Shown here in pieces: positions 8,901 through 18,199 of a DNA stretch of 64,000 nt. The notes beneath the pieces are model-generated. The model ran no database searches, was not told the DNA's origin, and saw only the letters and a program-made list of their open reading frames with translations. How positions within the stretch are numbered: position 1 is the first letter of the stretch; every line of letters starts with the position of its first letter. The DNA lies in the NCBI GenBank assembly GCA_037013495.1, contig CM072812.1, forward strand, positions 75,623,840 to 75,687,839, in the 5' to 3' direction. This DNA comes from Hippophae tibetana. Taxonomy: Eukaryota > Streptophyta > Magnoliopsida > Rosales > Elaeagnaceae. The position numbers and the translations under genes were made by a program.

Positions 8901-11627
8901 ACTTTCCAAGAAATTCACTGTTTGGTGAACGTCTACTGACTTCTTTTTGAATATTTTCTAACCATGAAAGTCATTGCATTGCTCATTAACCATGTGTGTC
9001 TTGTTGTTTAGAGGGACACACACAACCGATAGAAACTATGATTCTGACTGTATAGGCACACATTGCTGCAAAACGTGTTTAGTTGGATTGTGGAAATGAA
9101 TGAATGTATGTAACTTCTACAATTATTTTGAACCATTTGCTTATGTTTGAAGTTGGAATTAAATGCTTATCAGTGGCGAATATTATATGATATAGAATAG
9201 ATAAGAAATCATAATTTGTGAACAAATATTAAAATAATAAAGGCTCCAGATCAAATTTTACCATTGAATTTAGTATTAAATATTGCCTACAAGTCACAAA
9301 GTTGAATGAAAATAAAGTTTATTAGAGATGCACAAGTTAAAAGAAAGATATATATTCTATTGTTAAACATTGAAGAGTTCAAAAATTTAAACATCCAAAA
9401 ATGTATTTTTTTAAAAGAACAAAATTGAAAGGAAAATGTTACAATTTTATTGGTTCTTACGTGTAAAAGTATGAGATATAAAATATGTTTTTTGAAATAA
9501 AGGTCAATAAAAACTTTGATATAAAGGTCGATAAAAACTCATCAAAACTTAAAATATATCATTTGTTTGAAAGAATTTTTCTTCCAGAGGATCACAAATC
9601 AAATTATACACAAATATTACTAGCACAAGCATATATACAAAAGCTTAGACGGGGCACGTACTTCCTTCCTTATGGTTATTATGGTAACCCCTAGGCAATC
9701 CTGCAATGATTCATTTACCAATAAGCCCACAGACCCTCAGAAATTGGTTTTGCTTCCAAAATTTTGGAATGCAGTCACTGACTTAGCTAATGAATAAAAC
9801 TTACTGACTAGTAAACAATTATAAATTACTTTAATATATTTTGATTTTATAGTGCTCCCTACAATGGTCTGAAGACCTCTATTCATGTTCTCATAATCAA
9901 TTTTTAATTGCGTGCCAGATGAATCATTTTCTATGATGGCAAATAATGGTCTAATAAGTTGAGTCCCACGTGGACTAATAAGTTAAAACAGTTGAGTCCC
10001 ACGTGGACTAATAAGTTAAAACAGAATTAGTTTCTGTTATGAAGCTGGGCTGTAGCTAGGTACATGTATAAGTATTCTGTTGTAGAGTTATAGATCATCA
10101 ATCAAGAAATCAAGAATTCAGTTATCTTTTCTTGTGCTACCTATTTTCTCTCTTACTTCTGTGGAGATCTTGAAGTCAATATGTTGTTCCTTGATTGGGT
10201 AGCTTTTGTCATGTTTTGAGTGTTTCTTCTGAAACTATTATCCGTCATCATCTCTAGTCTGAAGATTCTCGACTTGGCTAACTATTATATTACAGGAAAT
10301 TTCAATTGCGGCCAATGTACCCCAGAAGGAAATTGGAAAGTATATCAAGATACTTGGAGAGGCTTTGCAACTAAGTCAGCCTATTAATAGCAATTCTATT
10401 TCAGTCCATATGCCAAGGTTTTGCGCACTCCTTCAACTCAATAAGTCTGCTCAGGTACCAGCTCTTTTAGGTGGAAGATTCACCATTTGAACTTGTTATG
10501 AATAATGTTACTGAAAATGCCTCTTGCAGTGAAATACAGCTATAGCAAATTAACAATATAATAATGTGATACTGATACTCAACAACTTGATAATTTCAAA
10601 GCTGGATTTGAATGAATTAGGAATTGTGAACTGGGTTGAGCTAATAATTAGATAGAATGGGAATGGAGGGTTCTTTGAAGCCGGTCAAGTCCTATGGTTT
10701 CAAGATTTTAACTTTGTTCAGATTTGATAACCCTCTACTGTGTCACTGAAACCACATGGCAATAAACCTGAAATGTATAATTAGACCAGCTTCTGCATAT
10801 AGAGTAAAGCTTCTTATTTGGTTTTCTGGAACATATTCAACTGCACTTTTAGTGTATCAATTGGGTTTCAATTAGTCAATGAACTTTTCATCGTAGGAAG
10901 TAGCTTCATTTGATGTGACAATCAGGTTATTGATCACATTTGAATATGTGATAGTGATTTCGTTTTTCAGGAACTGGCTACTCATATTGGAGAGGTTGTC
11001 ATTAACAAATGCTTCTGCACTCGAAGAAATCCCATTAGCATCTCTGCAGCTGCTATATATTTGGCCTGCCAACTAGAAGACAAACGCAAAACACAGGCAG
11101 AGATTTGCAAGGTCACTGGTCTAACTGAAGTTACTCTTCGTAAAGTTTACAAGGAGTTGCTGGAGAACTGGGATGATTTGATGCCATCTAATTATACTCC
11201 AGCTGTTCCTCCAGAAAGAGCATTTCCCACGACTGTAATTACTTCAGGCCGTTCATCAGCAGCCAAAGTTGACTTGGTTGAGGTCCCTACTTCTTTAGAG
11301 AGAGAGAAGCTCACTGAGACCAAAGCTAATAAACCCAATGAGGTTTCAGAAACAAGCCATCAAGCCAGAGGTAAAGAGGATACTGAAAGTAAAGGTAATA
11401 ACTTTCGTGGGGTGCACAGCACTGCATTAAATCAGCCAGCAATTATCTGGCAAACCCAACTTCCATTTGGGAGTTCCGGTTTAAGGACATTGAGTGAGAA
11501 CTTTCAGAATGTTACTCAAATGGACATTGACGAGCCTAACTCAAAGTTGGAGCAGAAAATAGACAAGGAGATAAAGAGTGTTGCTGGCTCCCCAACCCAA
11601 ACTCAGCCATTAAGTCCCCAAAAATAA
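2994..11627 (+). CDS. pBRP: Plant-specific TFIIB-related protein (pBrp type)
   Basis: Three exons join in phase: 2994-3575, 10296-10454 and 10971-11627 (465 aa). Splice sites are CAA|gtaatt, ttacag|GAAAT, CAG|gtacca and tttcag|GAACT. The N-terminus MKCPYC with a second CxxC at residues 25 and 28 forms a TFIIB-type zinc ribbon. Two cyclin-like core repeats follow (about 95-190 and 195-300), with the conserved AACQLEDK-like region seen as [16 protein letters not shown]. The C-terminal 150 residues are polar and poorly conserved. The family acts as a general transcription factor. Arabidopsis pBrp is reported at the plastid envelope and in the nucleus and is linked to RNA polymerase I transcription. 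The start is the first ATG of the zinc ribbon and exon 1 is GC-richer than its surroundings. Intron 1 is 6720 bp and full of transposon remnants. The protein is somewhat shorter than my recollection of the Arabidopsis protein (about 500 aa), so a further 3' exon cannot be excluded. Confidence 0.9.
3959..4285 (-). pseudogene. RNase H-like (RVT_3) C-terminal half, fragment
   Basis: Minus-strand reading gives [16 protein letters not shown], then a frame shift, then [18 protein letters not shown]. These are the central DSxxxVxxI block and the HREANxxADxLAK block of the plant RNase H domain found in LINEs and LINE-derived genes. A stop and a frameshift make it inactive. The matching N-terminal half is on the same strand at 8618-8835, so the two halves were separated by a 4.3-kb insertion. 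Confidence 0.75.
3960..5684. repeat. 860-bp tandem duplication inside pBrp intron 1
   Basis: Copy 1 (about 3960-4824) and copy 2 (about 4825-5684) align almost gaplessly. The string tttctcattagaaggtac occurs at 3971 and 4831, and the gctagagttt string at 4471 and 5331, both exactly 860 apart. At the far end the offset is 863. Each copy contains the RNase H fragment, the LTR-like end, the primer-binding site and the gag start, so the duplication happened after the LTR element inserted. Copies differ by many substitutions, so it is old. Confidence 0.85.
4286..4470 (+). mobile_element. LTR-like end followed by initiator-Met primer-binding site
   Basis: From TGATACAG (about 4289) the sequence runs to a TTGGTATCAGAGCTAG motif at 4460-4475. 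This is the standard plant retrotransposon primer-binding site complementary to initiator-Met tRNA. A degenerate gag follows at once. The same end is duplicated at about 5150-5335, where the site has decayed to TAGTATTAGAGC. Similar sequence occurs in opposite orientation at 8005-8617. Confidence 0.6.
4490..5950 (+). pseudogene. Degenerate Ty3/gypsy gag (includes tandem copy)
   Basis: After the primer-binding site, plus-strand frames give an MA..D.E-like gag start near 4497 and a [19 protein letters not shown] segment near 4740-4790, repeated in copy 2. At about 5780-5945 they give a [11 protein letters not shown]...[18 protein letters not shown] block followed by KKVKLVAT. The last block is the conserved core of plant gypsy gag. 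Numerous stops and frameshifts are present. After about 5950 the sequence switches to a minus-strand copia fragment. Confidence 0.7.
5945..6097 (-). pseudogene. Ty1/copia gag N-terminal fragment
   Basis: Minus-strand translation gives [18 protein letters not shown] followed by MFICGK and DYLTGDA. This is the signature start of copia gag polyproteins (the UBN2/gag-pre domain). It abuts plus-strand gypsy gag on the left. The matching copia LTR and primer-binding site are on the same strand at about 6860-7085, so this is the 5' part of a minus-strand copia element nested in the gypsy element and broken at about 6100-6800. Confidence 0.75.
6146..6262. repeat. GGGCTGAAATTTGTTATTGGGC tandem repeat (three units)
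   Basis: Three units of roughly 36-37 bp share gggctgaaatttgttattgg followed by a GGGTTGGGCTGG-type stretch, ending in a fourth partial unit. It is open in one frame (repeating [11 protein letters not shown]), but that reflects the repeat and is not evidence for a protein. GGGCTGGGC-rich repeats like this are often internal to plant hAT-like elements. Confidence 0.75.
6520..6645. repeat. Short tandem repeats next to captured gene fragment
   Basis: A roughly 37-bp unit containing gatgatgactggtctgag and gagatggaactcg occurs about two and a half times at 6555-6645. A cgattttgggtggtcg.cgagct unit occurs twice, at about 6474 and 6530. The block is clearly more GC-rich than its surroundings and ends immediately before the histidine-kinase fragment. 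Confidence 0.65.
6661..6786 (+). pseudogene. Captured exon fragment of a cytokinin-receptor-type histidine kinase (AHK)
   Basis: Plus-strand translation is open for about 42 codons and includes [19 protein letters not shown] followed by a [12 protein letters not shown]-like end. This is the dimerisation/phosphoacceptor H-box of plant hybrid histidine kinases of the AHK2/3/4 cytokinin receptor class, closest by eye to AHK4/CRE1. The phosphoacceptor His is intact. The conserved RTPMNG is RMPMNG, which one C-to-T change at a CpG would explain. No receptor sequence continues on either side. It is antisense to the surrounding copia remnant, so it was carried in by another element. Confidence 0.8.
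6855..7088 (-). mobile_element. Ty1/copia LTR end with primer-binding site
   Basis: On the minus strand the sequence ends ATAATCTTCA and is followed directly by TGGTATCATAGCA (about 6858-6872), close to the TGGTATCAGAGC initiator-Met primer-binding site. The LTR body lies at about 6872-7088. It pairs with the copia gag start on the same strand at 5945-6097. Confidence 0.65.
7090..7660 (+). pseudogene. Ty3/gypsy integrase C-terminal region
   Basis: Plus-strand frames give a QTEVVNR-like start (here [11 protein letters not shown]), then LPQVDFAFNSSQNKTT, an ADQHRR-like segment, LKNYGLFRV and [18 protein letters not shown] with DLHKYYP. This order is the end of the integrase core plus the C-terminal domain of plant gypsy elements. 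Several stops and one frameshift near 7510 are present. It has the same orientation as the gag at 4490-5950, so it is probably the other end of the same internally deleted element. Confidence 0.75.
8005..8617 (-). repeat. Two tandem LTR-like copies in inverted orientation
   Basis: Two diverged copies (about 8010-8336 and 8337-8617) share atccgtc, cactccatgtga, cttaaaacgcgtcatg and caatgtgggacatgtg in the same order. The minus strand of the first junction reads GTTGGTATCAGAGCTAGG, a primer-binding site. The outer end is similar, in reverse complement, to the end at 4286-4470. The insertion in the RNase H gene is therefore bounded by inverted rather than direct LTR ends. Confidence 0.7.
8283..8306. 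other. Perfect 10-bp inverted repeat with 4-base loop
   Basis: The arms cttacgttct and agaacgtaag are exact reverse complements separated by only four bases. It lies between the two tandem LTR-like copies, next to the primer-binding site of the left copy, and could form a hairpin in the element's leader RNA. No function is known to me. Confidence 0.6.
8618..8835 (-). pseudogene. RNase H-like (RVT_3) N-terminal half, fragment
   Basis: Minus-strand reading gives [14 protein letters not shown], then after frame breaks a GGIAV-like strand, [14 protein letters not shown] and [13 protein letters not shown]. This is the start of the same RNase H-like domain whose second half is at 3959-4285. The break falls between the LELQAI helix and the DSxxxV block. 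Confidence 0.7.
8836..9895. other. Unassigned AT-rich intron sequence
   Basis: This is the part of pBrp intron 1 between the RNase H remnant and the LTR-like block near the 3' splice site. I recognise no protein domain, RNA gene or clear repeat in it. Confidence 0.5.
9900..10165 (+). mobile_element. Probable solo LTR with internal 33-bp tandem repeat
   Basis: A block containing two copies of gttgagtcccacgtggacta...taagttaaaaca (9957-10023) is followed by a gtataagtattctgtt stretch, then atcaatcaagaaatcaagaattc, then tctattttctctctta. This order (CACGTGG promoter-like motif, TATA-like region, AATCAAGAA, CT-rich tail) is typical of plant copia LTRs. No internal element sequence adjoins it. It ends about 130 bp before the acceptor of pBrp exon 2. 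Confidence 0.5.
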
Positions 11628-13305
11628 CGAGTAGCCAAGGCAAGTTGTTATTTTGAATTTATTACTGTGTGACTTTTTATATATTCAACCAGTCTTTCGG
11701 GTTTCTTTGCTCCATAAGAAGTTATTGTAGCAATGCCTAGTTGTGCAAATTCAATCAATCATTTTTCTCTTTAATTTTCCATTACTGGCTATGGAAATCG
11801 TAATTTTTTTAAGCAATTTGATCTCCTTCTATGTGAACGCTATCCTTGGTGGGTTGGATAGAGATATTTATTGGCAGGTTTTGGTTTGAACATTTTTTAA
11901 CCCGAGAATTACGAGTTGGGTTCAATTTTGTGTGGAACCCGATCACTGTCCACCTCTACATAGTAGCTCTGATATGGAATCCAGCTAAACACCTTAATTC
12001 TCTTCAATTATACTATTTCTAAAATTCTGATTTCATTTTTTAAACAGCCTTGTGAAAATTGAAAATTGCAATTGGTAATGCCTGGAATCTATCTGTCTAT
12101 TTAGAAATTGTTTTCCTGTGATTTGCTTGTCTTTTTTTTTGTTTGTGGCTCCTTGCTTAATTATTGATGCATTACTCCATAGATTTATTTCATGTATTCC
12201 CTCCGAGATGGTACTTTAATGACGTACTGATGTTTTAATTTATTTCAAAATAATTAATATTTTTATTTCAAAAGGTAAAATCAATTTTAGATTTAAATCT
12301 TTGACAATGACAACGCCCAAAATAATTAAATTCACTTTAATTGACATCTTTAATCTTGTTCATCTCACACTAAAAAAGAAAAGAATGATTAAAACAAACA
12401 TTTCAGCTTCAAGCTTCAACCAATGGATCAGGGAAGGGTAAACTTATTCTTCACCTATTGACAAGACGACAATAAAAGCACTGCCGTTTTTGTTAAAAAC
12501 AATTTTTACATTTTTCCTTTTCTTTTTTAATAATGAACCTCGAGTTTCGAAATACACTTTCATGCTATGCCAATCCCGTGTATCCATCGGTGGTGGCATT
12601 GTAGTAATTTAATGCTTAATTCATGGGTATATCTCTAATATGCCCCGATATTTACATCGCCAGTGACGTGTCTTACATGACGAGATTGAAATGTTTTCCC
12701 TTTTCCCCTCTCTCTCCTCATAGAGATACAACCTTCTAGAGAACAAACACACCATATACAAATCTTAGACGTTTATTTTACCAGGTCATCAATCCGTTAC
12801 ATATAATCCAACGGACAATAGCTCTCCAATAATTCAAAAACTCTTAGACCACGCGGCTAGGTTCACGCACTCGAACCATGCCACGCACCACGCTCCTTCT
12901 TCTAGAGAGGTTTATCCCGCTCGTCCACTATAACCAATAGGAAATCTGAAGAATACGAAGAGAGAGAAAATTTAGTTTCTATCTTCTCCAAGCGTTTCCA
13001 ACTTACAGGCCAGATAGACCGTACATCTGAGAATTAGGGTTTTAAAGCTGTTTAGTTAAAGGAATTCAATTGCCCTTTTATATTGATCTTTTCAAATCTT
13101 GGGCTAGAGATATGACCAATCTCTTCTGGTTTTGTTGAATTTAATTTTGTGAGCACATGGTCGTTCTTCGTTCTGCCTTAATCTTTGCTTGGAAAATTTG
13201 TGCTCTAGAGGTTTTGAATCTATTGGTACTGTTATCGATATACAAAGACCGATCATTCTGGTTCTTGTCTCTTTTATGATATAAGGATATAACGCTTTCG
13301 TATTG
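11628..13305. other. Intergenic: pBrp 3' flank and ANP32-like promoter/leader
   Basis: No gene is seen. The left part is AT-rich 3' flank. At about 12700-13000 there are CT-rich runs (cccctctctctcctc) and GC-richer promoter-like sequence. The leader before 13306 contains upstream ATGs, for example near 13111, and an agaattagggtttt motif common in plant 5' leaders. An intron in the 5' untranslated region is therefore plausible, but its ends cannot be fixed. Confidence 0.5.
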
Positions 13306-15483
13306 ATGGACGAGATCTGGGAGAGAGCCGTTGAGACAGCGTTAGACGGCCAAACGGACCATGCTTCGATTCGAACCCTAACCCTAGACGGTGCTGTTAA
13401 GTGTTTGCATGGACGGTTACCACCACCGAGCCTTCTGGAGAGGTTCCAAAATCTTCAGCACCTTTCTATTGCAAATATTGGGGTCTCCTCTCTGGAACAA
13501 TTTCCTAGGCTCCGAAACCTTGAGAAACTCATCCTCTCAGATAATCGAATTGCTGGTGGTCTAGAACATCTTGTAGAAGCAGGCTTGGACTCGTTGCGAG
13601 ATTTAGACCTTTCGAATAACCGGATTCAATATATCGAGGATCTTGCACCACTTGCTCAACTGAAGCTTGTCTCGCTTGATCTCTATGAGTGCCCAGTTAC
13701 GCGAGTCAAGGATTATCGATCTAGGGTTTTTGCGTTGATTAAATCATTAAAGTATTTGGATAAGATGGATGCGGATGAGAATGAATGGGCAGAATCTGAT
13801 GAGGAAGAGGAAGAGGAAGACGAGGATGATGATGATCCTGGGAGTGGTGAAATTGATGGAGAGGATAGACCATATAGAGCTAGTAATGGACACAGCGAGG
13901 TGATTGAAGGAGTTGTTGATGCTGATGAGGATGAAGAGAGCGATGCTGATGAGGAGGAGACAGAGACGGCTCAAAGGGTAAATGGCCAACGACATCAGGC
14001 AAATGGTTTTCATGTAGCTCCTGTTTTAGAAGAAGATGGAGAAGATGATGATGAAGACGATGAAGAGAATGAATCGGGTGAAGAAATTGATGAAGAGGGT
14101 GAGGATGATGATGTGGTGGAGGTTCATGAGATAGATGATAGTGATGAGGATGGGATTGAGTTTGATGAGGATGATGAAGATGATGAAGATGATGAAGGAG
14201 TTGATAATGATGAAGTGGATTTAGCAGAACCAGAAAGTACTGGGCTGTTGACGAGTACAGAAGGTGAGATTGATGGGCATGAACAAGGAGAGGATGATGT
14301 CGATGAAGATGATAATGGAGAAACTGGAGAGGACGAGCAGGGTTTAGAACAGGATGGGAATTTCGAAGATGAAGAGGGGGAGGATGAGGTGAGGTTATCT
14401 TGCCTATAATCTAACGTCTGGCTGAGTTTTAATTGATCTCTTTACATTATTAGCAGCTTGTGTAGCCTAATGTTTCCACTAATTTGTGCTCTTGGTTAAT
14501 ACTTTAACACGTTGTGCTTTTAGGTGGCTGAAGACACTATTAGTAGATATTGTATCGTAATTCATATTTATTGTTTTGCTAACCTTTTTTTCTTCGGGTA
14601 TGGTTGGTTTATTTTGTTTGTTTGTTATCTATGTATATTTTGTTTCTGGATGCTGTCTAGATTGACGATGTTTATGTAGGCAGTATATACTATCATCTAT
14701 TACATTGACCAAATATTGTAACATATAACGTGAGCTAGTGTTACCTTTGACATCATCTTGGTTGTAAGCGGAGGTTGAATCCAGTCTTTTGTTAATTTAC
14801 TTCATAGATTTTGATTTTTTTTTTGGTGTTGGAAAGGAAGTTTCCGTGGTTGTTTCAGTACATGTGTTGTTAATTTATGATTTTCTGCTGAACTTTTGGT
14901 GTTAATTTGTTGAGTGTTGAAAATGTAGACTGGGTGGTGAACATTTTCATGTCCTACTTCAACATTTTCATTGCTGATCTTCTCAGCCTCTTGCCCTTTT
15001 CTGTTTAGCCTTCTTTTTTTTTTAGTAAATTACCCCATGTTCCATTTGTACATTTATTTTGCTTATGATGGGGTGTGTGAGGATGTCTGTCATGGTTATC
15101 AGTGCTGCATAATACTTTTTTTTAAATAAATAATTTATGAGCTCAGGAAATGTTTTTATCGGTTGCAGGAAGAAGATTCAGGTGAAGGCTACTTAGTTCA
15201 GCCGGTTGCACAAGCTGAGGAAGATGATGCTGATGCTGATGTTGGAGGTAGTGACATGGATGCAGGGAACGAAGAAGGTGATGATGGTGAAGAAGAGGAA
15301 GAGGTTGAAGATGATGAAGATGTTCAGGTGATTTCGCCTTCCTCTTCACACCTGAAGAGAAAGAGAGATGAAGATGTTGAAGAAGGTGATGATGATGGTA
15401 AGGATGATGAGGAAGGTGATGATGATGGTAAGGATGATGATGATGTAGTTGAGTACAGCAAATCTTCAAAGAAGCATCACTGA
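13306..15483 (+). CDS. ANP32: ANP32-like acidic leucine-rich nuclear phosphoprotein
   Basis: Two exons, 13306-14388 and 15169-15483, join in phase (GATGAG|gtgagg ... ttgcag|GAAGAA) to give 465 aa. Residues 1-150 hold leucine-rich repeats (LSIANIGVSSLEQFPRL, LEKLILSDNRIAGGL, LRDLDLSNNRI, LVSLDLYECPVT) and an LRR cap (YRSRVFALIKSLKYLD). Everything after about residue 155 is dominated by Asp and Glu, with a basic LKRKRDED nuclear signal near residue 424 and a duplicated EGDDDGKDD unit near the end. The family binds histones and chromatin and inhibits PP2A in animals. The plant role is little known. The start is the ATG before DEIWE. The in-frame codon just upstream is TTG. Intron 1 is 780 bp. 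The Arabidopsis counterpart is At3g50690. Confidence 0.93.
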
Positions 15484-16255
15484 CATTTAATGGAGTTGCC
15501 ATTTTGTTTAAAAACTTATTTTTTTTTCTTTTCTTTCGTGTCTTTCTGGTATGGATGGTAGTCTGTTAGTAATTTTGGCTATCTTCTCGGACAAATATAT
15601 AAATAGGGAAAGATGGTTCGTTTGTATCCGTTGGAGGGATATGGAATGGTTTTAAAGTTTAAATGAGTCGTTATTTTATTCCCTTCCTGGATCTGTTTAT
15701 ATAGCCGTTTTACTCATACAATTCAAATGGCAGTTAAAGAGCGGTTTGAAGCACAGTTTTGATTTGGAAGTCGATTTCAAAAGGTGGACTTGTTGGAGGG
15801 AAATATGAATTGGAGGCAAAAAAAAAATTCACCGTCTTTAATTTTTTTTTATTATAAAGCTTTTGGTGTATTGTAAAGATGTGTCATAGCATTACACAAC
15901 TTTTCTCTCGATATTCCATTCAATCAAGTGGTCTTTTAAGTCTGATGACGTGGGACAATGTTTTTAATATTTAAGATTGAGTACATGTACAACCAACCAT
16001 TGGTTACTTACTACTCAAATTGTAAAGAGCCATGTGACATTTCAGAATATGGGATCTGCCAATCTTTGTACGGTGAGCTTATCACAAACTCTTTTGTAAT
16101 TTCGACTGAGCCGAGCCGAGCCAGGTTTGAAGCTCAAGCCATCTTAAGCACACACTTTGAACAGCTCTTCATGACTTGCCGAATTTCAGTCTTCTACTGC
16201 GTACTTAACCTCTCAAAGCCAAGCTAGGCGGAACTCGAAGCATTAGCTGGGACAA
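15484..16255. other. Intergenic: ANP32-like 3' flank
   Basis: This is 3' untranslated and flanking sequence with T-rich and A-rich runs. An 89-codon open frame at 15958-16227 has no recognisable domain, and I do not support it as a gene. Confidence 0.5.
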
Positions 16256-17067
16256 ATTTCAGCTTATTTTTAATTATTAAGTAATATAAGTATCTTCTTC
16301 GTGTACGTTCTATTACATAGTATATTTTCACTTTCTCAATGCACATGGTTTTATGCTAAATAAGATATATGACAAATTCATGCATTAATACTTATACTAA
16401 ATAAGATATATAACTAAATAGAATATTTGAGTAAAATGCCATAGACTAAATAGAATATATGACTAAAATGCCTGAGCATATATATTCATGATGCTCATCT
16501 TGGAACAAAAAGATACAAATAAACTCTTAAGAACATCTTTAGTAAATATATCCTTTAGTTGCTCATCTTGCTTAATACATGCATCTCTCTACATCATAGC
16601 TTAATTCTCTTAAGAAATAACATTCTATTTTTATGTGCTTAATTCGTTCATAAAATATAGGATCATTAGATGTGAATTCTCCAATGCTTAATTTATTCAT
16701 GAGATTTTTAATCCACGTCAATTCACCTGTAGTATGAGTCATAGTTTGATACTCAGCTTTTATACTTTAGCAAATGACCACATTTTGTTTTTTGTTTCTT
16801 CATATCATAAGATTTTCTCCGACAAAAATGCAATACCAAGTAGTTGACCTTCTATCAGAATTAGAACTTGTTAAATGTGCATCATAATAGTTAACAATGT
16901 CAAGATTTTAACTTTTTTTTATAAATAATTCTCATGCCAATAATCCTTTTTAGATATATCAAAATACAAGAAACTACTTTTCAATGTATTTGCTTAGATT
17001 TTTCCATAAACTAGCATATAGCTCATACAACAAAGGTTATATCAAGCCTAGTAACATTGAGATATAT

Positions 17068-17257
17068 TCTAAAATTCACAAATCAATTATATTTTTTTAT
17101 TGAATGAATTCTTAACCAAAGCTACAACACATCATAGTCTTATATAGGAGATGTAATATACACAACATTTTTACATTACACACACTACATCTGTACACTA
17201 CAAACAATTACAATTTTGTTATTTAGTTACACTACACTACACTTATATAGTCTGATA
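17068..17257 (-). repeat. 3' LTR of the gene-capturing element
   Basis: It matches 20508-20694 along its length. Shared blocks are ttattgaatgaattcttaac, caaagctacaaca, cata-gt-ttatataggaga and tgttatttagtta. In element orientation it has a TATATAA-type TATA box and a downstream CAATAAA polyadenylation-like motif, the expected U3-R-U5 layout. Confidence 0.75.
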
Positions 17258-17949
17258 GCCCTTCTTAAATTAATGAATCTGATACGATCATTAGTTTGAA
17301 AAGTTAAGAAAGAAACTAAATCCACACTTGAAAATATGAGTAACATCCAAAACCATTTTACACCAAAAAAGAACCACATTGGTGAAATTAGGAAAAAAAT
17401 AAGTTGCGGTAGAGATATACCATTGATCGGAACTCTAAAAAAAACATGATTCATAAATAGAACCTTTTGTATCAGTGAACATCATTGATAATGAAATACT
17501 CACAGGGAGAATAGAGACAATACTCTGAAAAACACAACCCAGGAGTCTAAAAATGCAAACACCAACATTTAACTCATTGATAAAGTTTTGTACATAACAC
17601 TTCTTAGACACTGGTGTTGTGGTGACCATACATCCATAAAAGTGGGCAACACCACTTGATAAACACCACATCTATATACGAGATAATACTCAGATTCTCG
17701 ATCAACATTATCAAAGAATCAAATGATATAGTAGAAACAAAATGCACATACTATGATACACATAAGCAATCAACAAAAAATAACACAATAAACAAAAAAA
17801 CTGCACACTTAAGCTAGTAATGTAATCCTTTGGTTGTCCAATATCCATCCAAAACCTAGGTAGGAAAATGAAAAGTACCTAGTTCATAAATCCTTCTATC
17901 TCAATGAGTGATAGAAAGAAAAATCATATCCAACAAACCAAAGAAAGAT

Positions 17950-18180
17950 CAAACACAACAACTTGGATTATTTCTACCATTACCACCACTACTAAAGGAA
18001 TCAAACACACCAATCAAATGGTTTTTATTGCCATGAGTCCTCTAATCATAATCCAGATTATCAGTGGTAAACTTATAACGACACATATGGAAAGAATTAT
18101 GCAATTCCAAATAATGAAGTACACAATTTGAATGATAAATGTGTTTGTAGGGAGATGTTTTCCTTTCTTCATATCCAGAA
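17950..18180 (-). pseudogene. Captured RING-H2 E3 ligase fragment
   Basis: Minus-strand translation gives KHIYHSNCVLHYLELHNS followed by MCRYKFTTDNLDYD, then a stop. This is the second half of a RING-H2 finger of the plant RING1-like family. The metal-binding His pair and two Cys are visible, but the first PC is PY and the NSCPVCR motif reads NSFHMCR, so two zinc ligands are lost. A Gly-rich SSGGNGRNN stretch typical of the region after this finger follows beyond the stop. It lies downstream of the RCC1 fragment in the same orientation. Confidence 0.72.
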
Positions 18181-18199
18181 TAATCATTATTGATGCTTC

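Noticed and set aside
9485-9694. 69-codon open frame in pBrp intron 1
   Set aside because: AT-rich, no domain, and inside an intron supported by phase-matched exons.
12421-13300. Specific TATA box, transcription start or leader intron for the ANP32-like gene
   Set aside because: Several weak candidates exist, but nothing in the sequence decides between them.
13747-14013. Minus-strand open frame opposite the ANP32 acidic tail
   Set aside because: GAT/GAG-rich coding sequence gives stop-free antisense frames. No independent evidence.
15958-16227. 89-codon open frame after the ANP32-like gene
   Set aside because: No recognisable domain, no splice context and composition like the surrounding non-coding DNA.
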